Shown piece after piece: positions 8,290 to 16,878 of a DNA stretch of 64,000 nt (within the stretch, counting starts at the first letter, position 1; every line of letters starts with the position of its first letter). The stretch spans positions 2,604,001-2,668,000 of the forward strand of contig NZ_CP084992.1 in assembly GCF_044793635.1 (NCBI RefSeq). The letters are read 5' to 3'. The stretch is from Virgibacillus_F necropolis_A (GTDB lineage: Bacteria > Bacillota > Bacilli > Bacillales > Amphibacillaceae). The notes below the pieces were generated by a model, which did not search any database, had not been told where the DNA came from, and saw only the letters and a program-made list of their open reading frames with translations. The position numbers and the translations under genes were made by a program.

Positions 8290-8655
8290 ATGTTTAATAG
8301 ACCAAATGATCATCAAAGGCCATTTAACTATAACCCCAATCATCCACAATACCATAAACAGCAATGGAATCATCAAAATATACCACCATACAAACCAACA
8401 CCTTATCAATATTATGCAAAACCAAAGCAACCGGTTAATTGGCATACTTTCTCACAACCAAATCAAAATCATAATGCTTACCACAATCAACATAATCAAC
8501 CACCAGCAAAAAGCTTTTTAAACCACTTCCAGGATAAAAATGGTGAAGTCGATGTTGATAAAATGTTATCAACGGTTGGCCAGGTGGCAAATACATTTAA
8601 GCAGGTATCTCCGATGATAAAACAATTTGGATCCATTATGAAAACTTTTAAATAA
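8290..8655 (+). CDS. YppG-family protein (Asn/His/Pro/Gln-rich, spore-former type)
   Basis: A 121-residue protein. The first 75 residues are low-complexity and rich in Asn, His, Pro, Gln and Tyr (for example QPNQNHNAYHNQHNQPP), typical of surface-layer or spore-coat-like proteins of Bacillus. The C-terminal block FLNHFQDKNGEVDVDKMLST, followed by a helical VGQVANTFKQVSPMIKQFG, matches the conserved domain of YppG-like proteins. I start at the ATG at 8290, behind AGAGGTGTG; an upstream in-frame extension to 8203 lacks a ribosome site. It ends just before a terminator. The function of the family is not known to me; a role at the spore surface is a guess. Confidence 0.75.
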   Translation: MFNRPNDHQRPFNYNPNHPQYHKQQWNHQNIPPYKPTPYQYYAKPKQPVNWHTFSQPNQNHNAYHNQHNQPPAKSFLNHFQDKNGEVDVDKMLSTVGQVANTFKQVSPMIKQFGSIMKTFK

Positions 8656-8669
8656 GAACTAATGAGAAA

Positions 8670-8707
8670 AGCTGATGTGTATGAAACGTAATCATCGGCT
8701 TTTTTTT
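8670..8707 (+). terminator. Rho-independent terminator
   Basis: AGCTGATG pairs with CATCGGCT (one G-U), followed by eight T, 14 nt after the YppG-like stop. Confidence 0.85.
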
Positions 8708-8818
8708 GTATAGGATATGTACTAGAAAAACAACCCAATGATGGGAATTGAAAATTGTACATTGGTGTAATAGGTAGTACTAAAACAGGTAAGTAATAAG
8801 TAGAAGAGGAGGATTTCT

Positions 8819-9520
8819 ATGATTGCATGTATGCTCATCCATGGTTATACTGGTGGACCCTATGAAATAGAGCCATTATCAAATTTTTTAAAAGAGGAAA
8901 CGAGTTGGCATATTGAAGTACCAACACTTCCAGGACATGGGAGGAAGTTAGCACTTAAAAATGTATCACATAAAAAATGGATTAATGCTGCTGAAAATTC
9001 ATTGAAGCAGTTATTAACTAAATATGATGAAGTGTACTTAATTGGGTTTTCTATGGGAGGCATGATTGCATCATATCTAGCAGCAAAGTATAAGGTAGAT
9101 AAACTTGTACTGTTAGCTTCAGCAAGAAAATACCTTTCATTCAAACAACTTGTTCTTGATATCCGTCAAGTATGCTTTGATGGTTTAAAAGGGAATATAA
9201 AAAAGAATAAATTATATATCCAGTACAAAAAGAAGCTTGGTGGAGTGCCTTTTAAAGCAAATCTGGAGTTTTTAAAGCTAGTTAAATTTACCAAACCATA
9301 TTTAAAAGAAATTGACTCGAACGTATTAATTGCGCAAGGGCAAAAGGATGGAATGGTTCCCTATAAGACAGCTTATTACTTGGATAAAGAAATTAATTCG
9401 GAAGAGAAAGAAGTTGTTTTTTTTGAACGATCCAGACATTTAATTTGTTTAGGCGAGGATAAGGATACATTAAATCAAATGATTTATAACTTCTTAACTA
9501 GAGAAGTAGCGCATCCATAA
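8819..9520 (+). CDS. alpha/beta hydrolase, carboxylesterase (Est30-like)
   Basis: A 233-residue serine hydrolase without signal peptide. The oxyanion region is LIHGYTGGPYE (residues 6-16), the nucleophile elbow is GFSMGG, the acid is in AQGQKDGMVP, and the catalytic histidine is in ERSRHLICLGEDKD near the C-terminus, giving a full catalytic triad. These blocks and the size match the monoacylglycerol lipase/Est30 carboxylesterase group, which cleaves short- to medium-chain esters in the cytoplasm. The ATG at 8819 follows GAGGAGG. A strong terminator follows, so it is monocistronic. The physiological substrate is not deducible. Confidence 0.88.
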   Translation: MIACMLIHGYTGGPYEIEPLSNFLKEETSWHIEVPTLPGHGRKLALKNVSHKKWINAAENSLKQLLTKYDEVYLIGFSMGGMIASYLAAKYKVDKLVLLASARKYLSFKQLVLDIRQVCFDGLKGNIKKNKLYIQYKKKLGGVPFKANLEFLKLVKFTKPYLKEIDSNVLIAQGQKDGMVPYKTAYYLDKEINSEEKEVVFFERSRHLICLGEDKDTLNQMIYNFLTREVAHP

Positions 9521-9569
9521 AAAAGGAGTATGCCTGAGATTTTATCAAGCACACTCCTTTTATTTTTAT
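9521..9569. terminator. terminator between the esterase (+) and degV (-)
   Basis: AAAAGGAGT pairs with ACTCCTTTT, extended by GC pairs nearer the loop, then a T-rich tail. It can serve both convergent genes. Confidence 0.8.
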
Positions 9570-9572
9570 TTT

Positions 9573-9604
9573 TCTAGCTCCAGCCCGCATTGCTTCTGCT
9601 TTTC
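9573..9604 (+). repeat. minimal/truncated copy of the dispersed repeat (R3)
   Basis: Only the two ends of the family are present (TCTAGCTCCAGC and GCTTCTGCTTTTCTTA) with almost no interior. It abuts the 3' end of degV. Confidence 0.65.
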
Positions 9605-10456
9605 TTATGTATAAAAAGAAATTACAATTCCGCCTTCACCAGCATAGGTCGAAATCAATGGTCCCATTTCCATAAGATAGGAATCTTTAAATGCATATTT
9701 TTTCATAATAGCATCGAGTGTTTCCTTAGCACGTCTCTCCGCATTTGAATGTGATATGACAATTATTTTGTCCTCAAAACTTTTTGTGTACTCACCGATT
9801 TGTTCGATTAATCGTCTAATTGATTTCTTATCACCACGAACCTTTTCTGCAACTTCAATTGTTCCTTCTTCACTTGCACGCATTAAAAGCTTGATGTTCA
9901 ACGTTTTCGCGATGGTACCACGAACTTTATCAAGTCTTCCACCAAGAATCAGATTATCAAGTGTCTTCAGCGCAATTAATGTTGCAGTATGTTCAACGCG
10001 AGCATTCAAATGATCCTCTAATTGTTCAAATGTATAGCCTTCAACTATTTTACTATTTGCTTCATGGAGAAATAGGGCCATTCCACATGATGCTGTTTTT
10101 GTATTAATAACGGCTATTTTCCGATTAGGTTCTTCCTCGAGCAGCATGTTTTTTGCTAATAATGCGTTTTCATACGTCGTACTTAACCCTTTGGTAAGGC
10201 TTAAGTTAATTATCGGTGTGTCAGGATCCACTTTCTTATATGCCTCATAAAAGTCATTTGGGCTAGGGGCAGCTGAGCGAGGTAGCTCATCAGATTCTTT
10301 AATTTTTTGATAAAACTCTTTTAGGTTTAATGTTACACCACTAATATATTGTTCATCTTTAAAATGTAAATACAGAGGTACGACGATAATATTTAACGTG
10401 TCGGTTAATCGTGTTGGAAGATCAGCACCACCATCTGTCATTAGCTGGATACGCAT
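9605..10456 (-). CDS. DegV family fatty-acid-binding protein
   Basis: A 283-residue DegV/FakB-type protein. It opens MRIQLMTDGGADLP, the conserved first block of the family (TDxxxDLP), has SAAPSPNDFYEAY and NLSLTKGLSTTYENA in the N-terminal domain and LKTLDNLILGGRLDKVRG in the middle, the usual fatty-acid contact block. Such proteins present an acyl chain to the fatty acid kinase FakA so that host or exogenous fatty acids can be phosphorylated and used in phospholipid synthesis. The start ATG follows AAGGTGATGG. No fakA gene is in the window. Bacilli carry several DegV paralogues, so the specific one is not assigned. Confidence 0.9.
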   Translation of the reverse strand: MRIQLMTDGGADLPTRLTDTLNIIVVPLYLHFKDEQYISGVTLNLKEFYQKIKESDELPRSAAPSPNDFYEAYKKVDPDTPIINLSLTKGLSTTYENALLAKNMLLEEEPNRKIAVINTKTASCGMALFLHEANSKIVEGYTFEQLEDHLNARVEHTATLIALKTLDNLILGGRLDKVRGTIAKTLNIKLLMRASEEGTIEVAEKVRGDKKSIRRLIEQIGEYTKSFEDKIIVISHSNAERRAKETLDAIMKKYAFKDSYLMEMGPLISTYAGEGGIVISFYT

Positions 10457-10545
10457 GCCATCACCTTCTTTTCTAGTTTATTTCCATTATACCAGTTTTT
10501 AGTACTAGGTCATATAATTGTTTCTGAAGTGAAGCAAAGTGTTTT

Positions 10546-11445
10546 CTAATGTGAAATTGTGACTTTTCTTTTTTTAGTAGTACTCATGATAAACAAAAAC
10601 AAGCCGAATAAAACGATTGTTCCACCTAGCCATTGGGACCATGTGACCGTTTCATCTAATATAATATAGGCTAAAAGCGTTGCACCAATTGGTTCGAAAA
10701 CAATAGCCATTGATATGGTTGAAGTGCTCAGCCATTTGAGAGCCCAATTAAACATGGTATGTCCTAAAAATGTTGGAACGATAGCAAGTGCTATGAAAAT
10801 CCACCAATAGCTTGTTGGATATCCAACAAATGAATAGCCAAAACCTACATTATAAATGATTAAGGTAATGGAGCTAATTCCATATACTACATAAGTGTAA
10901 GTCATAAGGGAAAATCTTCTTCTCATATTTTGTCCGATTAAGAAATATCCTGTAATCGTCATTGCACCAAGTAACGCTAAGATATCTCCAAATAATGCTA
11001 TGCCGCTTATTTGAAAATCTCCCCAGCTGATGATTAAGCTTCCAAATAGAGCAATGATCATACTTATTACTGCTCCAGGTGTAAATCGTTCATGAAAAAA
11101 TAAATACGTACCGAGAAATGCAAAGATTGGTTGCAATGTAACAAGCACAACTGAACTTGCTACCGAAGTATAATTCAGGGATTCAAACCAAAAAATGAAA
11201 TGAAATGCCAGGAAAATTCCGGCAAACATGGCAAGAATCCAATCTTTTTTTTGTATTCGTTTAAATTCATGTCGGTAATATAATAAGATGATCGGTGACA
11301 TAATAAGAACAGCGAATAGTAATCGATAATTCGCTATTATGGATGCAGGTGCACCATTGGCTAACTTAACTAAAACAGCAGAGGTAGAAACAGCGAAAAC
11401 GCCGATGACAACCCCAAAATAAGGGTTGAATGGAGGCATACGCAT
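10546..11445 (-). CDS. EamA/DMT-family transporter
   Basis: A 299-residue membrane protein with two tandem EamA repeats and about ten transmembrane segments. The first repeat spans from YFGVVIGVFAVSTSAVLVKL to roughly residue 140, the second from GDILALLGAMTITGYFLIG to the C-terminus, including EPIGATLLAYIILDETVTW, the typical EamA end block. Drug/metabolite transporters of this type usually export amino acids or metabolites. The ATG at 11445 is preceded by GGAGGG. It stands alone and is divergent from cshA; the substrate cannot be predicted. Confidence 0.88.
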   Translation of the reverse strand: MRMPPFNPYFGVVIGVFAVSTSAVLVKLANGAPASIIANYRLLFAVLIMSPIILLYYRHEFKRIQKKDWILAMFAGIFLAFHFIFWFESLNYTSVASSVVLVTLQPIFAFLGTYLFFHERFTPGAVISMIIALFGSLIISWGDFQISGIALFGDILALLGAMTITGYFLIGQNMRRRFSLMTYTYVVYGISSITLIIYNVGFGYSFVGYPTSYWWIFIALAIVPTFLGHTMFNWALKWLSTSTISMAIVFEPIGATLLAYIILDETVTWSQWLGGTIVLFGLFLFIMSTTKKRKVTISH

Positions 11446-11591
11446 TAGAACCCTCCTTCACATTTATGTTCATTTATATCTGTATAGATCAAGCGTAAAA
11501 GCGCTCGTACTATACCTGTTAACAATTTAGTATAGTTTATCATGCTACAGGTAAAAAATCATTAAAGATAGTGGATACTATATAGGTTGTG

Positions 11592-11600
11592 TGTTATGAT
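11592..11600 (+). promoter_or_regulatory. putative extended -10 promoter element of cshA
   Basis: TG-T-TATGAT, followed by a leader of about 100 nt. No good -35 hexamer is seen 16-18 nt upstream, consistent with an extended -10 site. Confidence 0.35.
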
Positions 11601-11637
11601 ATAAGAACTATTATTTAGTTCATGAATGAATAAAGTG

Positions 11638-11671
11638 AGGCCTCTTTCCAAGAATGGGGGATGCCTTTTTT
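11638..11671 (+). terminator. putative attenuator hairpin in the cshA leader
   Basis: AGGC with further pairs (CTCTTTCC against GGGGGAT, some G-U) closes to GCCT, followed by TTTTTT, all upstream of the cshA start. The stem is imperfect. Confidence 0.4.
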
Positions 11672-11707
11672 GTGCGAATTTGAGGGAAAAAGGAGTAGAC
11701 TATTAAG

Positions 11708-13183
11708 GTGACAACATTTAAAGAATTAACTATATCAAGTCCTATCATGAAAGCTTTAGAAAAAATGGGGTTTGAAGAAGCAACACCAATACAAGCAGAA
11801 ACAATTCCACTTGCGATGCAGGGGAAAGATGTTATCGGACAAGCTCAAACAGGTACAGGTAAAACAGCGGCATTTGGGATTCCGATGATCGAAAAAATTG
11901 ACAAATCAGCAAAAACGATTCAAGGACTTGTAGTAGCACCAACAAGAGAGCTTGCTATACAGGTAGGAGAAGAAATAAATCGTTTGGGCAAATTTAAAGG
12001 TATCCGTACGCTTCCTGTATATGGCGGACAACATATGGATCGACAAATTCGTGCGTTGAAAGACGGACCACACATTGTTGTAGCTACACCAGGACGTTTA
12101 TTGGATCATATGCGTAGAAAGACAATTCGTATTAACAACGTTCAAACAGCTGTATTAGATGAAGCGGACGAAATGTTAAACATGGGATTCATTGATGACA
12201 TTCGTGATATTCTTAAAGGAATTCCGGAAGACCGTCAAACTTTGCTATTTTCAGCAACAATGCCAAAGGAAATCCGTGAAATTGCAAACACGTTAATGAA
12301 ATCACCGACTGAAATAAAAGTGAAAGCGAAAGAAATGACAGTAGAAAATATTGATCAATATTTCGTTGAAGTTCCAGAACGATTAAAGTTTGATACGTTA
12401 ACAAACCATATAGATATTCATGCACCAACTTTAGCGATTATTTTCAGTCGTACAAAGAAACGTGTAGATGAAATTGCAGAAGGCTTGCAAGCAAGAGGGT
12501 TCCGTGCTGAAGGAATTCACGGTGATTTAACGCAAGGTAAACGTATGTCAGTGTTAAACAAGTTCAAAAGCGGTCGGATTGAAATTTTAGTTGCAACAGA
12601 TGTAGCTGCACGTGGTTTAGATATTTCAGGTGTATCACATGTGTACAACTTTGATATTCCACAGGATCCAGAAAGCTATGTACACCGTATTGGACGTACT
12701 GGTCGTGCTGGGCGTACAGGTGAGGCAGTCTCATTCATTACACCAAGAGAAATGGCACACCTACATCTTATCGAAAAAGTTACAAAAAGCAAGATGAAGC
12801 GTCTAATGCCACCAACTAACCAAGATGCACAGCGTGGGCAACAACAAGTTACAGTAGACAAGTTATTAAAAACACTTGAAAGCAAAGATTTAAAATCTTA
12901 TCATGAAACAGCTAATGAGTTGTTACAAGATCATGATTCAATTTCGGTTATTGCAGCTGCGCTAAAAATGTTGACTAAAGAGCGAAGAGATACACCAGTT
13001 CAAATCTCATCTGTGCAACCAATTAGTGTTAAAAAAGCACAACAACGAGGCGGTAAAGATAATCGTCGGAATAAGCGAAACTACGGACAACGTAGTCAAG
13101 GTGGTCGTAATAACCAAGGTGGACGCAATCAAGGCGGACGTAACCGTAAAGGAAACTTCCAGAAACGCAGAAGCCGCGACTAA
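11708..13183 (+). CDS. cshA: DEAD-box RNA helicase CshA
   Basis: A 491-residue ATP-dependent RNA helicase. Motifs in order: Q motif (ATPIQAETIP), Walker A AQTGTGKT, PTRELAIQ, TPGRLLDH, VLDEADEML, LFSATMP, then in the second RecA domain ATDVAARGLDI and HRIGRTGRAGRTG. A C-terminal tail rich in Gly, Arg and Asn (GGRNNQGGRNQGGRNRKG) should bind RNA. CshA of Bacillus belongs to the RNA degradosome and helps RNA turnover and ribosome assembly in the cold. The start is GTG at 11708, giving MTTFKELTIS, which aligns with the known N-terminus; AAGGAG lies 12 nt upstream. Position before ydbS-ydbT matches B. subtilis ydbR. Confidence 0.96.
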   Translation: MTTFKELTISSPIMKALEKMGFEEATPIQAETIPLAMQGKDVIGQAQTGTGKTAAFGIPMIEKIDKSAKTIQGLVVAPTRELAIQVGEEINRLGKFKGIRTLPVYGGQHMDRQIRALKDGPHIVVATPGRLLDHMRRKTIRINNVQTAVLDEADEMLNMGFIDDIRDILKGIPEDRQTLLFSATMPKEIREIANTLMKSPTEIKVKAKEMTVENIDQYFVEVPERLKFDTLTNHIDIHAPTLAIIFSRTKKRVDEIAEGLQARGFRAEGIHGDLTQGKRMSVLNKFKSGRIEILVATDVAARGLDISGVSHVYNFDIPQDPESYVHRIGRTGRAGRTGEAVSFITPREMAHLHLIEKVTKSKMKRLMPPTNQDAQRGQQQVTVDKLLKTLESKDLKSYHETANELLQDHDSISVIAAALKMLTKERRDTPVQISSVQPISVKKAQQRGGKDNRRNKRNYGQRSQGGRNNQGGRNQGGRNRKGNFQKRRSRD

Positions 13184-13217
13184 GACTTAAACACGCGACT
13201 AAATAATAGACACCAAA

Positions 13218-13249
13218 ACAAAGCTCCTTAGCGCAAAGGGAGCTTTTTA
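13218..13249 (+). terminator. terminator after cshA
   Basis: AAAGCTCC pairs with GGGAGCTTT over a short loop, then T-rich sequence. Confidence 0.8.
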
Positions 13250-13375
13250 ATTTGGGGAAAAATAGAAAAGCGAAGGCGACTATTCAGAAGCTATACAGGG
13301 AAAAAGCTAAAAAATGACACCTTTTCATTCGATGAATCGTATAGACAAATAGAAATAATAGTAAGGAGGATTATG

Positions 13376-13855
13376 ATGCGACAACCACCAATTAATACGA
13401 TAGCTGATAACGCAATCAAAGCTTGGAAAATAACTGCAATAATATATATATCTATATTGTGGCTCATCGTTTTTGCAGGACTCGTGTTATCGATTATCTT
13501 TGATATTCCATTGTGGTATGCGGCAATCGGTATTTTGTTAAGCGGCATTTTGCATTATCTTTTTGTTTATTTATTCCCACAGGTAAGATGGCGGCGCTGG
13601 CGTTATGAAGTTTTCGAGCAGGAGATTTATATTCAGCATGGAATCCTAATTGTTTCAAGGACGCTTGTGCCTATGATCCGTGTCCAACATGTCGATACGA
13701 AACAAGGGCCGATATTAAAAAAATATAAGCTAGCGAGTGTGACAATTTCTACTGCAGCTACAACACATGAAATTCCTGCTTTAAAAGAGGAAGATGCTTC
13801 TAACCTTCGTGATCGAATTTCTGCTTTGGCAAGGGTGGATGAAGATGATGTCTGA
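13376..13855 (+). CDS. ydbS: PH-domain membrane protein YdbS
   Basis: A 159-residue protein with two N-terminal membrane segments (IYISILWLIVFAGLVLSIIF and IPLWYAAIGILLSGILHYLF) followed by one bacterial PH (DUF304) domain: WRYEVFEQEIYIQHGILIV, RVQHVDTKQGPILKKY and TAATTHEIPAL. The length equals that of B. subtilis YdbS. A preceding in-frame ATG at 13373 is only 2 nt from AAGGAGGA, so I prefer 13376. The gene overlaps ydbT and forms an operon with it. In B. subtilis YdbS and YdbT are reported to affect resistance to amylolysin-type lantibiotics; that role here is by homology. Confidence 0.9.
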   Translation: MRQPPINTIADNAIKAWKITAIIYISILWLIVFAGLVLSIIFDIPLWYAAIGILLSGILHYLFVYLFPQVRWRRWRYEVFEQEIYIQHGILIVSRTLVPMIRVQHVDTKQGPILKKYKLASVTISTAATTHEIPALKEEDASNLRDRISALARVDEDDV

Positions 13856-15278
13856 AAAACAAAGACTCCATCCAGCGGCAATATTTTTCACATTGATAAA
13901 AACATTTAAAGAATTGATTTTTTCTATTGGGATAGGCTTCTTTGCTCTTAAAGATGCAGGACTTATATACTTTGTGATCGGGACATGTGTATTAATAATT
14001 GGTGCAATAGTATTCAGTACGTTGTCTTGGTATAGGTACACATATCGTATAGAGGAGGAAGAGCTTCGGATTGAGTATGGGATATTCGTTCGAAAAAAAC
14101 GCTACATTTCGAAAAACCGTATACAGTCAATTGACCTAACGCAAAGTGTTGCACACCGAATATTTAAGCTTGTACAGGTTAAAATTGAAACAGCTGGAAG
14201 TGGGATAGGGACAGAAGCATCACTAAAAGCAGTAAAGCTACAAATAGGTGAATCGCTGAGAGAAGAATTAAAAACGCTTCAAAAGACTAATATTGAAACA
14301 GATGAATCCATTGATGAAACTGTGCAAGATAAACCTTCGCAAAAGATAACGGCCAAGCGGTTGTTTTTTGCTGGAACAACATCAGGTAGTATTGGTATTA
14401 TATTTGTTATTATGTCTGTCCTGTTTTCAGAACTAGGGCAATTCATTCCAGAGGGATACTATGAAAATACATTTCATACTATTATCAGCTTTAGCATTAT
14501 AATCATCGTAGTACTTGTATTAGCTTCATTGTTATTGCTTTGGTTTCTTGGTATCGCGGGCACAATGATAAAGTATGGTAATTTCACCATTACGAAGAAT
14601 GAAGACGAACTTTTTATCGCACGAGGGTTGCTAGAGAAGAAACAAACTACTATACCAATACGACGAATTCAAGCAGTGGGTATTGATGAAAGTCTGTTGC
14701 GTCAACCTTTTGGATATGTAACTGTTTATGCAGAAATTGCTGGAGGCTCCATGGAAAAAGGTGAGGATTTTTCAACGATTTTATTCCCTATTATGAAAAG
14801 AACAGAAGTAGATGATTTTCTGGAAAAATTTCTACCGGAATATATATCTGAAAGAAATAATCTAAATGGACTACCAGCACAAGCAAAGACTTTTTACATA
14901 ATTAGGTCTACAATTGTGTTGATTTTAGCGATAATCGCCATGCTGTTCTTTATTCCACAGTTTATTTGGGCGCCAACTATATTACTTATATTATGTATGT
15001 TCATGGGTCTATTGCGATATAAGGATGCAGGTTTTCGAATTAATGAAGAGCAACTTACATTAAGGTACCGTGTACTAAATCGAAAAACGGTGATTTTATT
15101 TCATAAACGTATTCAATCTTTTGAAAGAAAACAGTATCTGTTACAACAAAAAGCCTCCATTGCAACGATGAAGACGTCGATTGTTTCGAAATATGGCGCA
15201 GGTAAGCATTATAAAATAAAAGATTTAGCGGTAGGGGATGTCATGGAATTAGCTGATTGGTATTCCTATCGCGACTAA
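13845..15278 (+). CDS. ydbT: multi-PH-domain membrane protein YdbT
   Basis: A 477-residue membrane protein with three PH (DUF304) units alternating with pairs of membrane segments. The PH units are recognisable by YRIEEEELRIEYGIFVRKK with RIQSIDLTQSVAHRIFKL, then ITKNEDELFIARGLLEKKQT with RRIQAVGIDESLLRQPFGY, and FRINEEQLTLRYRVLNRKT with KRIQSFERKQ. The ATGATG at 13845/13848 lies 6-9 nt after GGGTGG and overlaps the end of ydbS, so the two are translationally coupled. The partner arrangement is conserved in Bacillaceae. A bidirectional terminator follows. Confidence 0.9.
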   Translation: MMSEKQRLHPAAIFFTLIKTFKELIFSIGIGFFALKDAGLIYFVIGTCVLIIGAIVFSTLSWYRYTYRIEEEELRIEYGIFVRKKRYISKNRIQSIDLTQSVAHRIFKLVQVKIETAGSGIGTEASLKAVKLQIGESLREELKTLQKTNIETDESIDETVQDKPSQKITAKRLFFAGTTSGSIGIIFVIMSVLFSELGQFIPEGYYENTFHTIISFSIIIIVVLVLASLLLLWFLGIAGTMIKYGNFTITKNEDELFIARGLLEKKQTTIPIRRIQAVGIDESLLRQPFGYVTVYAEIAGGSMEKGEDFSTILFPIMKRTEVDDFLEKFLPEYISERNNLNGLPAQAKTFYIIRSTIVLILAIIAMLFFIPQFIWAPTILLILCMFMGLLRYKDAGFRINEEQLTLRYRVLNRKTVILFHKRIQSFERKQYLLQQKASIATMKTSIVSKYGAGKHYKIKDLAVGDVMELADWYSYRD

Positions 15279-15287
15279 TAAAATAAT

Positions 15288-15318
15288 AAAAAGCGCCTAT
15301 AAAAATATGGGCGCTTTT
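15288..15318. terminator. bidirectional terminator between ydbT and the rhomboid gene
   Basis: AAAAAGCGCC and GGCGCTTTT form an A/T-flanked GC stem usable from both sides. Confidence 0.85.
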
Positions 15319-15347
15319 AATATTGGAGTACTTATAATTGAACTGTT

Positions 15348-16109
15348 TTATAAAAATCGTCCAATTATACCTAGGATAACAAGTAAACCAAAAGCGGTCC
15401 AAAGCACAATCTTTAGAATCCGTTTGTTAGTTCGCTTTTTTTGCCAACGATTAGGATTAAATTGTACCGAAGCTCCATTATGTTTTCCTTGATTTCGCCA
15501 GATGGAAAACGGTTGAGCATGTGTTAGTAGTACTGGCCCGAGCGCAAGTCCACCTAAGAATCCAAATATGTGTGCTGAAACATTAATTCCCGGGCGTATG
15601 AACGTCATGACTAACCCAATAACGAGGATTGTTACTATAATACGAGCATTTTGACTATCAATAAGGTGTTTACGAAAAACTACCATAAAAATGTATATAC
15701 CGAATAAACCATAAATTGCTCCAGATGCACCAACATAGGTGTAAAACGCTGTCGGTGCAACGATGTACGTTCCCAAGTTACCTGCCAATCCAGTCAATAA
15801 GTACATGAAAATGAACTTAAATTTTCCTAGCATTTGTTCTAGAGCTGGACCGAATAAGACTAATGCAAGAGAATTAAAAAGTGTGTGACTCAATCCTGCA
15901 TGAAAAAAAATAGATGTTAAAAGTCGCCAATATTCACCTTCTTGAATTAATATGTTACTCCCAACACCCCATTGTAAGAGTTGTTCTCCAATTGGTAATG
16001 ATAGTATTCTAACGATTAATAATAATGCAAGATGTATAATGACGATGGTTGACACGATAGGATAGAACCGAATAAATTCTTTAATACTTTTTTCTGATCG
16101 TATAAACAT
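15348..16109 (-). CDS. rhomboid intramembrane serine protease (YdcA-like)
   Basis: A 253-residue six- to seven-helix rhomboid protease, which cuts transmembrane helices within the bilayer. The motif order is GEYWRLLTSIFFHAGLSHTL (first-loop WR motif), HTLFNSLALVLFG, the serine motif GASGAIYGLFG and the catalytic histidine in NVSAHIFGFLGG, giving the Ser-His dyad. The gene lies between ydbT and acpS exactly as ydcA does in B. subtilis, but I give no symbol because paralogues exist. It points away from acpS across a 159-bp divergent gap. Confidence 0.92.
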   Translation of the reverse strand: MFIRSEKSIKEFIRFYPIVSTIVIIHLALLLIVRILSLPIGEQLLQWGVGSNILIQEGEYWRLLTSIFFHAGLSHTLFNSLALVLFGPALEQMLGKFKFIFMYLLTGLAGNLGTYIVAPTAFYTYVGASGAIYGLFGIYIFMVVFRKHLIDSQNARIIVTILVIGLVMTFIRPGINVSAHIFGFLGGLALGPVLLTHAQPFSIWRNQGKHNGASVQFNPNRWQKKRTNKRILKIVLWTAFGLLVILGIIGRFL

Positions 16110-16268
16110 TTGAAGCCCCCGCCTGAATGAATTTTTTATTACATAAATTTTCGGGTATTATTAGTATAATAACGTTTCATACATAGTATGACCATTAATA
16201 GGACATGAAAATAATAAATTATAATTAAAACTAGATAAATACTAAGGATAGGAAAGGATTTAGTCAAA

Positions 16269-16625
16269 ATGATTAATGGTATTGGAATCGATATAATTGA
16301 ATTAAACCGGATTAATAAAAGCCTAGAGAAAAGCAATAGATTAGTAAAACGAATTTTAACAAACAAAGAACAAACATCCTATGAAAGATTAAATAGTCCA
16401 TCACGACGTACAGAATTTTTAGCTGGAAGATTTGCCGCAAAGGAAGCATTTGCAAAAGCGACTGGAACAGGCATTGGAAAGTTGAGTTTTCAGGATATCG
16501 AAGTAATTGCTACTGAATCGGGCGCACCAACGATTCATGTTCAAGGTTTTGAATCCTACAATATATTCATATCAATTACGCACAGCAGGGATTACGCTGT
16601 TGCACAAGTAATTATAGAAGAATAA
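16269..16625 (+). CDS. acpS: holo-[acyl-carrier-protein] synthase AcpS
   Basis: A 118-residue phosphopantetheinyl transferase that moves the 4'-phosphopantetheine arm from coenzyme A to apo-ACP for fatty acid synthesis. The N-terminal metal motif is GIGIDIIELNRI, the second is RRTEFLAGRFAAKEAFAKATGTGIG (containing the WxxKE-type FAAKEA block), and the end contains ISITHSRDYAVA. The length is standard. The ATG at 16269 follows GGAAAGGAT. The gene position (upstream of alr) is conserved; downstream it is followed by repeats and a decayed nnr gene. Confidence 0.95.
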   Translation: MINGIGIDIIELNRINKSLEKSNRLVKRILTNKEQTSYERLNSPSRRTEFLAGRFAAKEAFAKATGTGIGKLSFQDIEVIATESGAPTIHVQGFESYNIFISITHSRDYAVAQVIIEE

Positions 16626-16631
16626 GCGTTT

Positions 16632-16750
16632 TGTCTAGCTTCAGCGCCTAGGGGTTCGCGACATGCAATAGACACTCCGAGCACATAACCCCTTGTGCTC
16701 TATAGTCTCTTGTTTATGCGTGTCACCCCTGAGCAAGACGCTTAAAAGTG
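16632..16750 (+). repeat. dispersed palindromic repeat R4
   Basis: Starts GTCTAGCTTCAGCGCC and ends GAGCAAGACGCTTAAAAG. The arms AGCGCCTAGGGGT and CACCCCTGAG pair in part; the interior has another stem (GAGCACA with TGTGCTC). Confidence 0.7.
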
Positions 16751-16770
16751 TAACTACTTTCTTACTGCAT

Positions 16771-16826
16771 AAGTGCAATTAAAGTTTTCGCCATTAAAAG
16801 CTTGGCGATAAGCCAAGTTTTCTAAC
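16771..16826 (+). repeat. small hairpin repeat S1
   Basis: A 56-nt unit with the core TTCGCCATTA followed by the hairpin CTTGGC-GATAA-GCCAAG and TTTTCTAA. It aligns end to end with 25384-25439 and 34178-34231. Confidence 0.65.
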
Positions 16827-16878
16827 ATATTTGGAGAGTTTGTCTCATATATTTTAGTGCGGGTAGGAGGAAATGGTA

